This document shows positions 16,572 to 25,704 of a stretch of 64,000 nucleotides of DNA, piece after piece (within the stretch, counting starts at the first letter, position 1; each line of letters starts with the position of its first letter). The stretch lies in the NCBI RefSeq assembly GCF_041053105.1, contig NZ_CP163444.1:4526001-4590000 (forward strand), read 5' to 3'. The position numbers and the translations under genes are program-made. The DNA comes from Streptomyces sp. R44 (lineage in GTDB: Bacteria; Actinomycetota; Actinomycetes; Streptomycetales; Streptomycetaceae). The notes under the pieces were generated by a model that was not told where the DNA came from, searched no databases, and saw only the letters and a program-made list of their open reading frames with translations.

Positions 16572-16590
16572 AACGTGCCCGGTGAGGCAC

Positions 16591-16678
16591 TGGCGGAGGA
16601 TACGAGATTCGAACTCGTGAGGGGTTGCCCCCAACACGCTTTCCAAGCGTGCGCCCTAGGCCTCTAGGCGAATCCTCC
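16591..16678 (-). tRNA. tRNA-Ser (GGA anticodon)
   Basis: An 88-nt tRNA including encoded CCA. The acceptor stem is GGAGGAT/ATCCTCC. The anticodon arm CACGC-TTGGAAA-GCGTG gives anticodon GGA. A long class II variable arm (TTGGGGGCAACCCC) and a standard TTCGAAT T-loop are present. The 3' end faces the truncated DUF1269/IS110 region, a common integration side for mobile elements. Confidence 0.95.
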
Positions 16679-16787
16679 GTGGAGAACATTACATGACCGG
16701 AGAGGGTGCTCGCGCACACGATTCCGGGTGGGGGTCCGGCGAAGGGTGCAGGTCGGTGGGGATGGCCGGGGCGGGGCTCGGATCGGG

Positions 16788-16793
16788 TACGCT
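16788..16793 (+). promoter_or_regulatory. -10 hexamer of the SRP RNA gene
   Basis: TACGCT lies eight bases before the 5' end of the SRP RNA hairpin. The G+C-rich region upstream shows no clear -35. Confidence 0.5.
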
Positions 16794-16800
16794 GGGCGCA

Positions 16801-16886
16801 GCCCCTCACGCGGTGCTATCTGACTGAACTCCCCCAGGGCCGGAAGGCAGCAAGGGTAGGTCGGCTCTGGCAGGTGCGTGGGGGGC
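16801..16886 (+). ncRNA. ffs: Small SRP RNA (4.5S)
   Basis: The conserved domain IV core is present (GGCCGGAAGGCAGCAAGG at about 16838-16855, and GGTCGG), bounded by a long stem in which GCCCCTCACGC at the 5' end pairs with GCGTGGGGGGC at the 3' end. Bacterial SRP RNA binds Ffh to target membrane proteins. In Streptomyces it sits just upstream of dnaX, as here. Confidence 0.93.
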
Positions 16887-16952
16887 GCTTGCGTTCCCCG
16901 GGCGCAGATCGTTTTTCCCGGGTTGTCGGTGGGCGCCTATAACCTCGTATAC

Positions 16953-19097
16953 GTGTCGTCTCTCGCGCTGTACCGCCGCTATCGCCCCGAGTCCTTCGCC
17001 GAGGTCATCGGGCAGGAGCATGTCACCGACCCGTTGCAGCAGGCCCTGCGGAACAACCGGGTCAATCACGCGTACCTGTTCAGCGGGCCGCGGGGGTGCG
17101 GAAAGACGACCAGCGCGCGCATTCTCGCGCGGTGTCTGAACTGTGAGCAGGGGCCCACGCCCACCCCGTGCGGTGAGTGCCAGTCCTGCCGGGACCTCGC
17201 GCGGAACGGGCCGGGGTCGATCGACGTCATCGAGATCGACGCCGCCTCCCACGGTGGTGTGGACGACGCCCGTGACCTGCGGGAGAAGGCCTTCTTCGGG
17301 CCCGCCTCCAGCCGGTACAAGATCTACATCATCGACGAGGCCCACATGGTCACCTCGGCGGGCTTCAACGCCCTCCTGAAGGTGGTCGAGGAGCCGCCGG
17401 AGCACCTCAAGTTCATCTTCGCCACGACCGAGCCCGAGAAGGTCATCGGGACCATCCGGTCCCGGACCCATCACTATCCCTTCCGGCTCGTGCCGCCGGG
17501 GACGCTCAGGGACTATCTGGGCGAGGTGTGCGGGCGCGAGGGCATTCCTGTCGAGGACGGGGTGCTGCCCCTCGTCGTGCGCTCCGGCGCCGGTTCCGTG
17601 CGTGACTCGATGTCCGTCATGGACCAGCTGCTCGCCGGCGCCGCCGACGACGGTGTGACCTATGCCATGGCGACGTCTCTTCTCGGATATACGGACGGGT
17701 CCCTGCTCGACTCCGTCGTCGACGCCTTCGCGGCCGGGGACGGCGCCGCCGCGTTCGAGGTCGTCGACCGGGTCATCGAGGGCGGCAACGACCCTCGGCG
17801 GTTCGTCGCCGACCTCCTGGAGCGGCTGCGGGACCTCGTGATCCTCGCCGCCGTGCCCGACGCCGCCGAGAAGGGGCTCATCGACGCCCCCGTCGACGTC
17901 ATCGAGCGCATGCAGGCGCAGGCGTCCGTGTTCGGCGCCGCCGAGCTCAGCCGTGCCGCCGACCTCGTGAACACCGGACTGACCGAGATGCGCGGCGCCA
18001 CCTCGCCCCGGCTCCAGCTGGAGCTGATCTGCGCGCGCGTGCTGCTGCCCGCCGCCTTCGACGACGAGCGTTCCCTCCAGGCGCGGCTCGACCGGCTGGA
18101 GCGCGGGGCCGCCGCCGCGCCCGCACCCGCGCCCGTCTTCACGCCCGGACCCCCGGCGTCCGCCATGGGGTACGTGCCCGGGCCCGAGGCCCACACCCCG
18201 ATGGCCCCGCCCCCGCCCGCCCCCGCGCCCGCCCCCGTGCAGCAGCCGGCCCCCGCGCCCGTGCAGGAGCAGCCGGCCCCCGCCGCCTCCCGGCCCGGTG
18301 CCTGGCCCGGTGCCGCCGCCCCCGGCAGCGGTGCGCCCGGCGCCTGGCCCGGCGCGTCCGCACCCGCGGCGCCCGCCGCCCCGGCCCCCGCGCCCGTACA
18401 GGCGCAGCCCGCGCCGCAGGCCCCCGCCCCGGCCTCCGGCGGCGGGGACACGGCCCAGGTGCGGAACCTGTGGCCGCAGATCCTCGACGCCGTGAAGAAC
18501 CGGCGCCGCTTCACCTGGATCCTGCTCAGCCAGAACGCCCAGGTGGCCGGGTTCGACGGCACGACCCTCCAGCTCGGCTTCCTCAACGCCGGCGCCCGCG
18601 ACAACTTCGCGAGCAGCGGCAGCGAGGACGTCCTCAAGCAGGCCCTCGCCGAGCAGTTCAACGTGAACTGGAAGATCGAGGCGATCATCGACCCCTCGGG
18701 CGGCTCCGCGCCCCCGCCCGCCGCCACCGGCTTCGGAGGCGGTTCCGGTGGGTCCGGCGGCTCCGGCGGCTCCGGCGGCGGTTTCGGCGGATCCGGAGGG
18801 GGCTTCGGCGGTGGCGGTCGGCCCGCCGCTCCCGCGCCCGCCTTCCAGCAGGCCCCGCCGTCCGCCCCCGTGCAGGCGCAGTCCGCCCCTGCCCCCGCCT
18901 TCCCGCAGGCCCAGGCGTCCGCCCCGGCGCCCGCTCCCGCGCCCGCGTACACGCCCCCCGCGCCGCAGCCGGTGGCGCCCGAGGACGACGTGCCGGAGGA
19001 GGACGATCCGGACCTCGTCGACTCCGCGCTCTCCGGGCACGACCTGATCGTGCGCGAGCTCGGAGCCACGGTTGTGGAGGAATACACGAACGAGTAG
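16953..19097 (+). CDS. dnaX: DNA polymerase III subunit gamma/tau
   Basis: A 714-aa clamp-loader ATPase. The AAA+ module carries Walker A GPRGCGKT (45-52), a zinc-binding set Cys64/73/76/79 and DEAH-like IDEAH (127-131). After domain III (to about 385) comes a long Ala/Pro/Gln-rich linker with many APAP runs, a folded tau-type segment (about 500-575), a Gly/Ser run and an acidic tail. GTG 16953 is chosen because it yields the family N-terminus SSLALYRRYRP. There is no ribosome site, and TATAAC (16938-16943) lies only 9 bp before it, suggesting a nearly leaderless message. Separate tau and gamma forms by frameshifting are not evident. Confidence 0.95.
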   Translation: MSSLALYRRYRPESFAEVIGQEHVTDPLQQALRNNRVNHAYLFSGPRGCGKTTSARILARCLNCEQGPTPTPCGECQSCRDLARNGPGSIDVIEIDAASHGGVDDARDLREKAFFGPASSRYKIYIIDEAHMVTSAGFNALLKVVEEPPEHLKFIFATTEPEKVIGTIRSRTHHYPFRLVPPGTLRDYLGEVCGREGIPVEDGVLPLVVRSGAGSVRDSMSVMDQLLAGAADDGVTYAMATSLLGYTDGSLLDSVVDAFAAGDGAAAFEVVDRVIEGGNDPRRFVADLLERLRDLVILAAVPDAAEKGLIDAPVDVIERMQAQASVFGAAELSRAADLVNTGLTEMRGATSPRLQLELICARVLLPAAFDDERSLQARLDRLERGAAAAPAPAPVFTPGPPASAMGYVPGPEAHTPMAPPPPAPAPAPVQQPAPAPVQEQPAPAASRPGAWPGAAAPGSGAPGAWPGASAPAAPAAPAPAPVQAQPAPQAPAPASGGGDTAQVRNLWPQILDAVKNRRRFTWILLSQNAQVAGFDGTTLQLGFLNAGARDNFASSGSEDVLKQALAEQFNVNWKIEAIIDPSGGSAPPPAATGFGGGSGGSGGSGGSGGGFGGSGGGFGGGGRPAAPAPAFQQAPPSAPVQAQSAPAPAFPQAQASAPAPAPAPAYTPPAPQPVAPEDDVPEEDDPDLVDSALSGHDLIVRELGATVVEEYTNE

Positions 19098-19145
19098 GGG
19101 CGTCTCGCTCGGTGGCCCGCACAAGGGGCATGCCGCCACGCGGGC

Positions 19146-19151
19146 TACCCT
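19146..19151 (+). promoter_or_regulatory. -10 box immediately upstream of purD
   Basis: TACCCT ends seven bases before the purD GTG, with no Shine-Dalgarno sequence between. This predicts a leaderless purD mRNA. The -35 is weak. Confidence 0.5.
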
Positions 19152-19158
19152 GGCAGGC

Positions 19159-20409
19159 GTGAAGGTCCTCGTCATCGGCGGCGGCGCCCGCGAACACGCC
19201 CTGTGCCGCTCTCTCTCCCTCGATCCCGACGTCACCGCTCTGCACTGCGCGCCCGGCAACGCCGGAATCGCGGAGGTCGCCGAGCTGCACCCCGTCGACC
19301 AGCTGGACGGCGCGGCCGTCGCCGCGCTCGCCACCGAGCTGGGCGCCGAGCTCGTCGTCGTCGGCCCGGAGGCCCCGCTCGTCGCGGGTGTCGCCGACGC
19401 CGTGCGCGCGGCCGGCATCCCGGCCTTCGGCCCGTCCCAGGAGGCGGCGCAGCTGGAGGGCTCCAAGGCGTTCGCCAAGGACGTCATGGCGGGTGCGGGG
19501 GTTCCCACCGCTCGTAGCTACGTCTGCACCACGCCCGCCGAGATCGACGAGGCGCTCGACGCCTTCGGCGCTCCCTATGTGGTGAAGGACGACGGTCTCG
19601 CCGCCGGCAAGGGCGTCGTCGTCACCGAGGACGTCGAGAAGGCCCGGGCGCACGCGCTCGCCTGCGAGCGCGTCGTCATCGAGGAGTACCTGGACGGCCC
19701 CGAGGTCTCCCTCTTCGCGATCACCGACGGCACGACCGTCCTCCCGCTGAAGCCCGCGCAGGACTTCAAGCGCGCGCTCGACGGCGACGAGGGCCCGAAC
19801 ACCGGTGGCATGGGCGCCTACTCCCCGCTGCCCTGGGCCGACCCGAAGCTGGTCGAGGAGGTCCTGGAGACCGTCCTGCAGCCGACGGTGGACGAGCTGC
19901 GCCGCCGCGGCACCCCGTTCTCCGGCCTGCTGTACGCGGGTCTGGCGATCACCAGCCGTGGCGTGCGGGTCATCGAGTTCAACGCGCGCTTCGGCGACCC
20001 CGAGACCCAGGTCGTGCTGGCCCGTCTGAAGACCCCGCTCGCGGGCGTCCTGCTGCACTCCGCCAACGGCACCCTGGACGACCAGGCCCCGCTGAGCTGG
20101 AGCGACGAGGCCGCGGTCACCGTTGTCGTCGCCTCGCACAACTACCCGGACATCCCGCGCACCGGCGACCCGATCGAGGGCCTGGACGAGGTCGCGGAGA
20201 AGGACGCCCCGCACGCGTACGTGCTCCACGCCGGTACGAAGCGGGACGGCGAGGCGATCGTGAGCGCCGGCGGGCGCGTCCTGTCGGTCACCGCCACCGG
20301 TTCGGACCTGGCGCAGGCCCGCGAGCGGGCGTACGCGGCGGTCGGCCGCATCCGCCTTGACGGTTCGCAGCACCGGACGGACATCGCGCGGAAGGCCGCC
20401 GAGGCCTGA
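19159..20409 (+). CDS. purD: Phosphoribosylamine-glycine ligase (GAR synthetase)
   Basis: A 416-aa ATP-grasp enzyme that joins glycine to phosphoribosylamine in step 2 of purine synthesis. Visible landmarks: KVLVIGGGAREHAL at the N-terminus, the GSKAFAKDVM and KDDGLAAGKGV ATP-binding segments, GPNTGGMGAYSP, and EFNARFGDPETQ for metal binding. Length matches the family. GTG 19159 starts exactly at the conserved N-terminus and seven bases after a -10 box. It follows dnaX by 61 bp and ends before a long stem-loop. Confidence 0.97.
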   Translation: MKVLVIGGGAREHALCRSLSLDPDVTALHCAPGNAGIAEVAELHPVDQLDGAAVAALATELGAELVVVGPEAPLVAGVADAVRAAGIPAFGPSQEAAQLEGSKAFAKDVMAGAGVPTARSYVCTTPAEIDEALDAFGAPYVVKDDGLAAGKGVVVTEDVEKARAHALACERVVIEEYLDGPEVSLFAITDGTTVLPLKPAQDFKRALDGDEGPNTGGMGAYSPLPWADPKLVEEVLETVLQPTVDELRRRGTPFSGLLYAGLAITSRGVRVIEFNARFGDPETQVVLARLKTPLAGVLLHSANGTLDDQAPLSWSDEAAVTVVVASHNYPDIPRTGDPIEGLDEVAEKDAPHAYVLHAGTKRDGEAIVSAGGRVLSVTATGSDLAQARERAYAAVGRIRLDGSQHRTDIARKAAEA

Positions 20410-20446
20410 TCCTTCTTGATTCCGGCCGATTTCGCCGGATTCCACT

Positions 20447-20487
20447 TGTGGCCGTGTGGTGCGGAACCTGTGCACCACACGGCCACA
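20447..20487. terminator. Stem-loop downstream of purD
   Basis: A 15-bp perfect stem (20447-20461 with 20473-20487) carries an 11-base loop, 37 bp after the purD stop. There is no T-tract, but length and position fit a terminator. Confidence 0.75.
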
Positions 20488-20689
20488 TCTGCGCCATCAC
20501 CTTTACCCAAAGCCATTCCATCGAGTGACGGCTCGGCCATACGGATGACGCCCGCCACAGCCCCAACTAGGGTGCGGCGAAGGCATTCCGGCACTTGGCC
20601 CACCGGCATTGCGATGTCAGTGGCGGGTGCCACAGTGGGGGAGTGAGCAACACCGCCACAGGCAGTCCCGTCGAGGGCAGGAGGGGGTG

Positions 20690-22663
20690 ATGAACGGCGT
20701 GTCCGGTACCGGTTCCGTTGTCGGCGAGGAGTGGGGTGCGCGCGCCGCGCGCTCCCGGGCCCTCGCCGTCCTCCGCGTCCGCGGCAGGGCACTGGGCCTC
20801 GCGGTGCTCCCCGCCGCGGTGGCCGTCGTCCTGTACGCGGGCGGGGTCACCGGCCACTTCACCGGAGCGGGCTGGGACTCGGCCCGCTGGGTCGTGACCG
20901 TCCTCGCCGTGCTCGTCCTCCTCGCCGCCGCGGCCGTCACCCTCGTCGTCGCCCGGGCCCGTCCCGCGGCCACGCCGACGGTGGAGCTCGCCGAGACCGC
21001 GGCCCCCGATCTGTACCGCCTCGTCCGCGACCTGGCCGACCGGCTCGGCGTCCCGGCACCCGCCGCGATAGCCCTCACGCCGGACTGCGACAGCTGGCTG
21101 GAGGACCGCACCCACCGGGCCCACCGCCTGCACCGCACGTCCGGCGGCGACGGCGCCCCGGTCCTGGTCATAGGCTCACCGTTCCTGTGGTGGATGCGCG
21201 TCGGCGAGCTGCGGGCGGTCCTCGCCCCCGTCGTCGCCGGTACGGGACCGGCCGCCCATCCCGACATAGCCGCCGCCCGCCGCTTCGTCCGCGGTCTGGA
21301 CGCCGCCGTCGCCGTGCCCCGGGACCCCGGCCTCGACCCGATCCGGCGGCTCGGCGCCCATGGCGTCGGGCAGGTCGCCCGCGTGCTGCTGCGCGCCTGT
21401 CGCGGGCACGCCGCCGAGATGGAGCGCGGGGTGGCCGCCGCCGGCTCGGAGCGCGCCCAGGCCGTGGACTACGGCGTACGGATCGTCGCCCAGGAGCAGG
21501 TCGGCCTGGCCTACGCGGGCTGGGACCGGCTCCTGACCCGGGTCGCGCTGCCCGCCTGGCGCATGGGCCGCTGGCCCGCCAAGCTCGACGCGGGCGTGGT
21601 CTCCGCCCTGACCGAACTCTCCCGTCGCGACCGGCTCGCGGAGGGCTTCTCCTCCCGGCTCGGCGAGCGCCCCGCCTGCGATCTCCTGGAGGAGCCCGGC
21701 GCCGTCGACGAGGCCACCTCGCTGCTCGCCGCCCGCCTCTTCCACGGCGGCCCCGCCGAGCCCGGCCCCGACTGGGCCCCGGTGGAGTGGAGCCAGTACC
21801 CGGAGGAGGTCGTCGACCGGAAGTGGCGCACCGACGCGGCCCGGCTGCACCAGGTCCTCGACGGCCTGGGCGTGGCCGGGGCCTCCGGAGGCCGGGCCTC
21901 CGGCGAGGCGGGCCCGACGCTGACCCGCGTGATGGCCCACCTGGCGACCACGCCGTCGGGGGCGGCTTCCACCGGAGCGGCTTCCGACGACGCGGCCCCC
22001 ACCAGAGCGCCCTCGACCGAGGAGGCCTCCACCGGAGCGCCCTCCACCGAGGAGGCCTCCACCGGAGCGCCCTCGACCGAAGAGGCCCCCACCGGAGCGG
22101 CCCCCACCCGAGAGGCCCCCACCGGCGCGGCCCCCATCGAAACCTCTTCCGCCGGAACCTCTTCCGCCGGCGAAGACGACGACGAGCCGGTCAACCCCGC
22201 CGCCGAGGCGCTCGCCGGAGCGCTCAGCGCGCTGCTCGCGCGGGAGGAGGCCGCCCGGGAGGCCCGCGTGGCCGCGGCGGCCGAGACCGCCCGCTCGGCC
22301 GGGAAGGGCCGGACGACCGGGAAGGGCCGCAAGGCCGAGAAGGGCCCGACGGCCACCCCGCACGTGGCCGTCAGCGGCCCCGACGGACCCCTGCCGCTCT
22401 TCCCGCTCCAGCCGCCCCGTACCGGCCGTGACCTGCTCGCCGACCACGTGACCGCGATGGTCTGCTGTGCGGCCGTGGACACCGCCGAGGCCACCCCGGG
22501 ACTCGACTGGCTGGACGGACCGGCGCTGCTCGTCGGCGGCGAGCGGGCGGCGGACCTCGGGCCCCGGGTCCTCGCCCTCGTCGAGGACGGCGACCCCGAG
22601 CCCCTGCGGGCCTGGCTCGCGCTCACCGGGGTGCGTCCGGAGAAGCCCGTACGCCTGGTCTGA
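20690..22663 (+). CDS. Membrane protein with degenerate M48-peptidase-like region
   Basis: A 657-aa protein. Two hydrophobic segments (about 35-55 and 68-90) precede a region resembling M48 peptidases: DRLGVPAPAAIALTPD, APVLVIGSPFLWWMRVGELRAVLA, and later AEMERGVAAAGSERAQAVDY. Where active M48 enzymes have HExxH after ELRAVLA, this protein reads PVVAG (180-184), so zinc catalysis is unlikely. Residues about 425-490 are an Ala/Ser/Thr/Glu-rich run of imperfect STEEASTGAP repeats, then a coiled Arg/Ala/Lys segment and a conserved C-terminal block. ATG 20690 has a GGAGGGGG ribosome site. It lies between purD and purC and resembles an uncharacterised gene conserved there in Streptomyces. Confidence 0.8.
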   Translation: MNGVSGTGSVVGEEWGARAARSRALAVLRVRGRALGLAVLPAAVAVVLYAGGVTGHFTGAGWDSARWVVTVLAVLVLLAAAAVTLVVARARPAATPTVELAETAAPDLYRLVRDLADRLGVPAPAAIALTPDCDSWLEDRTHRAHRLHRTSGGDGAPVLVIGSPFLWWMRVGELRAVLAPVVAGTGPAAHPDIAAARRFVRGLDAAVAVPRDPGLDPIRRLGAHGVGQVARVLLRACRGHAAEMERGVAAAGSERAQAVDYGVRIVAQEQVGLAYAGWDRLLTRVALPAWRMGRWPAKLDAGVVSALTELSRRDRLAEGFSSRLGERPACDLLEEPGAVDEATSLLAARLFHGGPAEPGPDWAPVEWSQYPEEVVDRKWRTDAARLHQVLDGLGVAGASGGRASGEAGPTLTRVMAHLATTPSGAASTGAASDDAAPTRAPSTEEASTGAPSTEEASTGAPSTEEAPTGAAPTREAPTGAAPIETSSAGTSSAGEDDDEPVNPAAEALAGALSALLAREEAAREARVAAAAETARSAGKGRTTGKGRKAEKGPTATPHVAVSGPDGPLPLFPLQPPRTGRDLLADHVTAMVCCAAVDTAEATPGLDWLDGPALLVGGERAADLGPRVLALVEDGDPEPLRAWLALTGVRPEKPVRLV

Positions 22664-22845
22664 GGGCGACCGGACGAGCGAGAACGCGGAGTCCGGGCTT
22701 CCACTCTCGTCAATTCACGACGAACGGTGACGGAGTGCGTGCGTTATGTGATGTGCTGGAGACCGGCACTGACAGAGGCACGAAGACAGAGGCACGAGCC
22801 ACAGGCACTGACCGGCCGACCGGGGGAGTCGAGGGAGGGGCGCAC

Positions 22846-24306
22846 ATGGGGGCGGAGCAGATCAGACGGTGGGAGTCGGGTGCGCTCGCGCACGCCGTCT
22901 CCGATCCCTTCGGCCAGGGCCCGCTGCCCTGGCTGCGCGGTTCGGAGAACTACTTCGACGACACCGGTCAGATGGTCCCCTGGTACGCGGACGAGGTCCT
23001 GGCCCGGGGCGGCACGGGCGGCCCGCGCACGGCCGACGACGTCCGCCGCCAGATCAAGGGCTTCGCGTCCGACGGGGCCGTGGCACCGGGCGAGTCGATC
23101 GACTTCCACATCACCGTGGACCCGCCGCAGCAGTTCTCGGTCGACGTCTACCGGATCGGGCACTACGGCGGCGACGGCGCCGCGAAGATCACCACGAGCC
23201 CGCGTCTCTCCGGGATCGTCCAGCCGGCCCCGCTCACCGCCGACCGCACGGTCTCCTGCCACCACTGGTGGCAGTCCTGGCGGCTGCAGGTCCCCACGTA
23301 CTGGTCGATCGGCGCGTACGTCGCCGTCCTGACCACCGCCGACGGCTACCGCTCCCACATCCCCTTCACGGTCCGCGACAACCACCCGGCGGATCTGCTC
23401 CTCGTCCTCCCGGACGTGACCTGGCAGGCGTACAACCTCTACCCGGAGGACGGCCACACCGGCGCCAGCCTCTACCACGCCTGGGACGAGGACGGCCGGC
23501 TGCTCGGCGAGGAGGAGGCGGCCGTCACGGTCTCCTTCGACCGCCCGTACGCGGGCGCGGGGCTCCCCCTGCACGTCGGTCACGCCTACGACTTCATCCG
23601 CTGGGCCGAGCGCTACGGCTACGACCTGGCGTACGCGGAGACCCGTGACCTGCACGCCGGCAGGGTCGACCCGAGCCGCTACCGGGGTCTCGTCTTCCCG
23701 GGCCACGACGAGTACTGGTCGGCGCCGATGCGCCGGACCGTCGAACTCGCCCGCGACCAGGGCACCTCGCTCGTCTTCCTCTCCGCCAACACCATGTACT
23801 GGCAGGTGGAGCTCGGCCCTTCGCCGTCCGGGGTGCCGGACCGCCTCCTCACCTGCCGCAAGCGGCGCGGCCCCGGCCGCCCCGCGCTCTGGCGCGAGGT
23901 CGACCGGCCCGAGCAGCAGCTCCTCGGCATCCAGTACGCGGGCCGGGTGCCCGAACCGCACCCGCTGGTCGTACGGAACGCCGACCACTGGCTCTGGGAC
24001 GCCACCGGCGCGGGCGACGGCGACGAGCTCCCGGGCCTGGTCGCGGGCGAGGCCGACCGCTACTTCCCGCGCACCGCGCTCCCGGAGCACCAGGGCCGCA
24101 TCCTGCTCTCCCACTCGCCGTACCAGGACAGCGAAGGCGCCCTGCGGCACCAGGAGACGAGTCTCTACCGGGCTCCGTCCGGGGCCTGGGTCTTCGCGTC
24201 CGGCACCTTCGCCTGGTCGCCGGCGCTCGACCGGCCGGGCCATGTCGACTCCCGGGTGCAGCGCGCCACGTCGAACCTCCTCGACCGCATCTGCAAGAGG
24301 GAGTGA
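22846..24306 (+). CDS. N,N-dimethylformamidase large-subunit-like protein
   Basis: A 486-aa protein of the family containing the large (beta) subunit of N,N-dimethylformamidase. Features include an N-terminal beta-sandwich with VDVYRIGHYGGDGA, then SIGAYVAVLTT, LLVLPDVTWQAYNLY and GLVFPGHDEYWS, which mark the glutaminase-like core. DMF hydrolysis itself is not implied, because most actinobacterial homologues are uncharacterised and no small subunit is nearby. No signal peptide is seen. ATG 22846 has GGGAGGGG upstream. It precedes purC by 88 bp and could share its transcript. Confidence 0.8.
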   Translation: MGAEQIRRWESGALAHAVSDPFGQGPLPWLRGSENYFDDTGQMVPWYADEVLARGGTGGPRTADDVRRQIKGFASDGAVAPGESIDFHITVDPPQQFSVDVYRIGHYGGDGAAKITTSPRLSGIVQPAPLTADRTVSCHHWWQSWRLQVPTYWSIGAYVAVLTTADGYRSHIPFTVRDNHPADLLLVLPDVTWQAYNLYPEDGHTGASLYHAWDEDGRLLGEEEAAVTVSFDRPYAGAGLPLHVGHAYDFIRWAERYGYDLAYAETRDLHAGRVDPSRYRGLVFPGHDEYWSAPMRRTVELARDQGTSLVFLSANTMYWQVELGPSPSGVPDRLLTCRKRRGPGRPALWREVDRPEQQLLGIQYAGRVPEPHPLVVRNADHWLWDATGAGDGDELPGLVAGEADRYFPRTALPEHQGRILLSHSPYQDSEGALRHQETSLYRAPSGAWVFASGTFAWSPALDRPGHVDSRVQRATSNLLDRICKRE

Positions 24307-24394
24307 GCGCGGGCTCACAGGGTCCGACGGCGGGATCCGTCCCCATGTGCGAGAGAATCGGACACGCTCCTGGATCAACCTACGCGGAGGAACC

Positions 24395-25294
24395 GTGTCC
24401 GGATTCGTAGAAAAGCCCGAGCCTGTCCAGGTCCCGGGCCTCACCCATCTCCACACGGGCAAGGTCCGCGACCTGTACCGGAACGAGGCGGGCGAGCTCG
24501 TCATGGTGGCGAGCGACCGCATGTCGGCCTACGACTGGGTGCTGCCCACCGAGATCCCCGACAAGGGCCGGGTCCTCACCCGGCTCTCGCTGTGGTGGTT
24601 CGACAAGCTCACCGACCTGGTCCCGAACCATGTGATCTCCACCGAGCTGCCGGCCGGCGCCCCCGCCGACTGGGAGGGCCGCACGCTGATCTGCAAGTCG
24701 CTGGACATGGTGCCGGTCGAGGCCGTCGCCCGCGGCTACCTCACCGGCTCCGGCCTGCTGGAGTACGACGAGTCCCGTACGGTCTGCGGCCTCGCGCTCC
24801 CCGAGGGGCTGACGGACGGCTCCGAGCTGCCCGCCCCGATCTTCACCCCGGCCACCAAGGCCGCGGTCGGCGACCACGACGAGAACGTCTCGTACGAGGA
24901 GGTCGCCCGCCAGGTCGGCGCCGAGACCGCCGCTCTGCTGCGCCAGACGACCCTCGCCGTCTACTCCCGGGCCCGGGACATCGCCCGCGAGCGCGGCATC
25001 ATCCTGGCGGACACGAAGTTCGAGTTCGGCTTCGACGGTGAGACGCTCGTCCTCGCCGACGAGGTCCTCACCCCGGACTCCTCGCGCTTCTGGCCGGCCG
25101 CCGAGTGGGAGCCGGGCCGTGCCCAGCCCTCGTACGACAAGCAGATCGTGCGGAACTGGCTGACCTCGCCGGCCTCCGGCTGGGACCGCAAGAGCGAGCA
25201 GCCGCCGCCGGCCCTGCCGCAGGAGGTCGTGGAGAAGACCCGCGCCAAGTACATCGAGGCGTACGAGCTTCTCACCGGCACGAGCTGGAGTTAG
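24395..25294 (+). CDS. purC: SAICAR synthetase (phosphoribosylaminoimidazole-succinocarboxamide synthase)
   Basis: A 299-aa enzyme that condenses CAIR with aspartate using ATP. Key segments: HTGKVRDLYR, ASDRMSAYDWVLPTEIPDKG, EAVARGYLTGSG, and ADTKFEFG with EVLTPDSSRFW. This is the longer fungal/actinobacterial form. GTG 24395 has a GGAGGAA site at ideal distance. A strong terminator follows seven bases after the stop. Confidence 0.97.
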   Translation: MSGFVEKPEPVQVPGLTHLHTGKVRDLYRNEAGELVMVASDRMSAYDWVLPTEIPDKGRVLTRLSLWWFDKLTDLVPNHVISTELPAGAPADWEGRTLICKSLDMVPVEAVARGYLTGSGLLEYDESRTVCGLALPEGLTDGSELPAPIFTPATKAAVGDHDENVSYEEVARQVGAETAALLRQTTLAVYSRARDIARERGIILADTKFEFGFDGETLVLADEVLTPDSSRFWPAAEWEPGRAQPSYDKQIVRNWLTSPASGWDRKSEQPPPALPQEVVEKTRAKYIEAYELLTGTSWS

Positions 25295-25300
25295 GGAACG

Positions 25301-25335
25301 AGAAAGCCCCCGGTCGATTCGACCGGGGGCTTTCT
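25301..25335. terminator. Terminator between purC and tRNA-Gly
   Basis: AGAAAGCCCCCGGTC pairs with GACCGGGGGCTTTCT around a five-base loop. It lies between convergent purC and tRNA-Gly and can serve both; the A and T ends provide short U-runs in either direction. Confidence 0.9.
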
Positions 25336-25341
25336 TCATGG

Positions 25342-25414
25342 AGCGGACGACGAGATTCGAACTCGCGACCCTCACCTTGGCAAGGTGATGCTCTACCAAC
25401 TGAGCCACGTCCGC
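25342..25414 (-). tRNA. tRNA-Gly (GCC anticodon), copy 1
   Basis: A 73-nt cloverleaf: acceptor GCGGACG/CGTCCGC, D-arm with GGT in the loop, anticodon arm CACCT-TGCCAAG-type giving GCC, T-loop TTCGAAT. Identical to the copy at 25548-25620. CCA is not encoded. Confidence 0.95.
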
Positions 25415-25506
25415 ATGCGCCGTAGCGCGCTGCTAACTATACCCAACCTCGGAGGTGCTCGTGACACACCGCCGTGTGGGTTCCTTCACACCCTCCGGGC
25501 GCACGA

Positions 25507-25540
25507 CAAAGGCCCCGGTTCCTGAGAACCGGGGCCTTTG
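25507..25540. terminator. Terminator between the two tRNA-Gly(GCC) genes
   Basis: A perfect 15-bp stem (25507-25521 with 25526-25540) with loop CTGA sits just past the 3' end of the second tRNA-Gly copy, so each copy appears to be its own transcription unit. Confidence 0.88.
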
Positions 25541-25547
25541 CTCCCTG

Positions 25548-25620
25548 AGCGGACGACGAGATTCGAACTCGCGACCCTCACCTTGGCAAGGTGATGCTCT
25601 ACCAACTGAGCCACGTCCGC
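25548..25620 (-). tRNA. tRNA-Gly (GCC anticodon), copy 2
   Basis: Same 73-nt sequence as copy 1, in the same orientation 206 bp away. The duplicated unit probably reflects heavy demand for GGC glycine codons in this high-G+C genome. Confidence 0.95.
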
Positions 25621-25704
25621 ATTGCTACCGGTCAGCTTTCGCTGCTCGGTGCGAGCACTACTCTACCTGATCCACCGGAGTGGTCGGTAACGCGTTTCTC
25701 GCAG

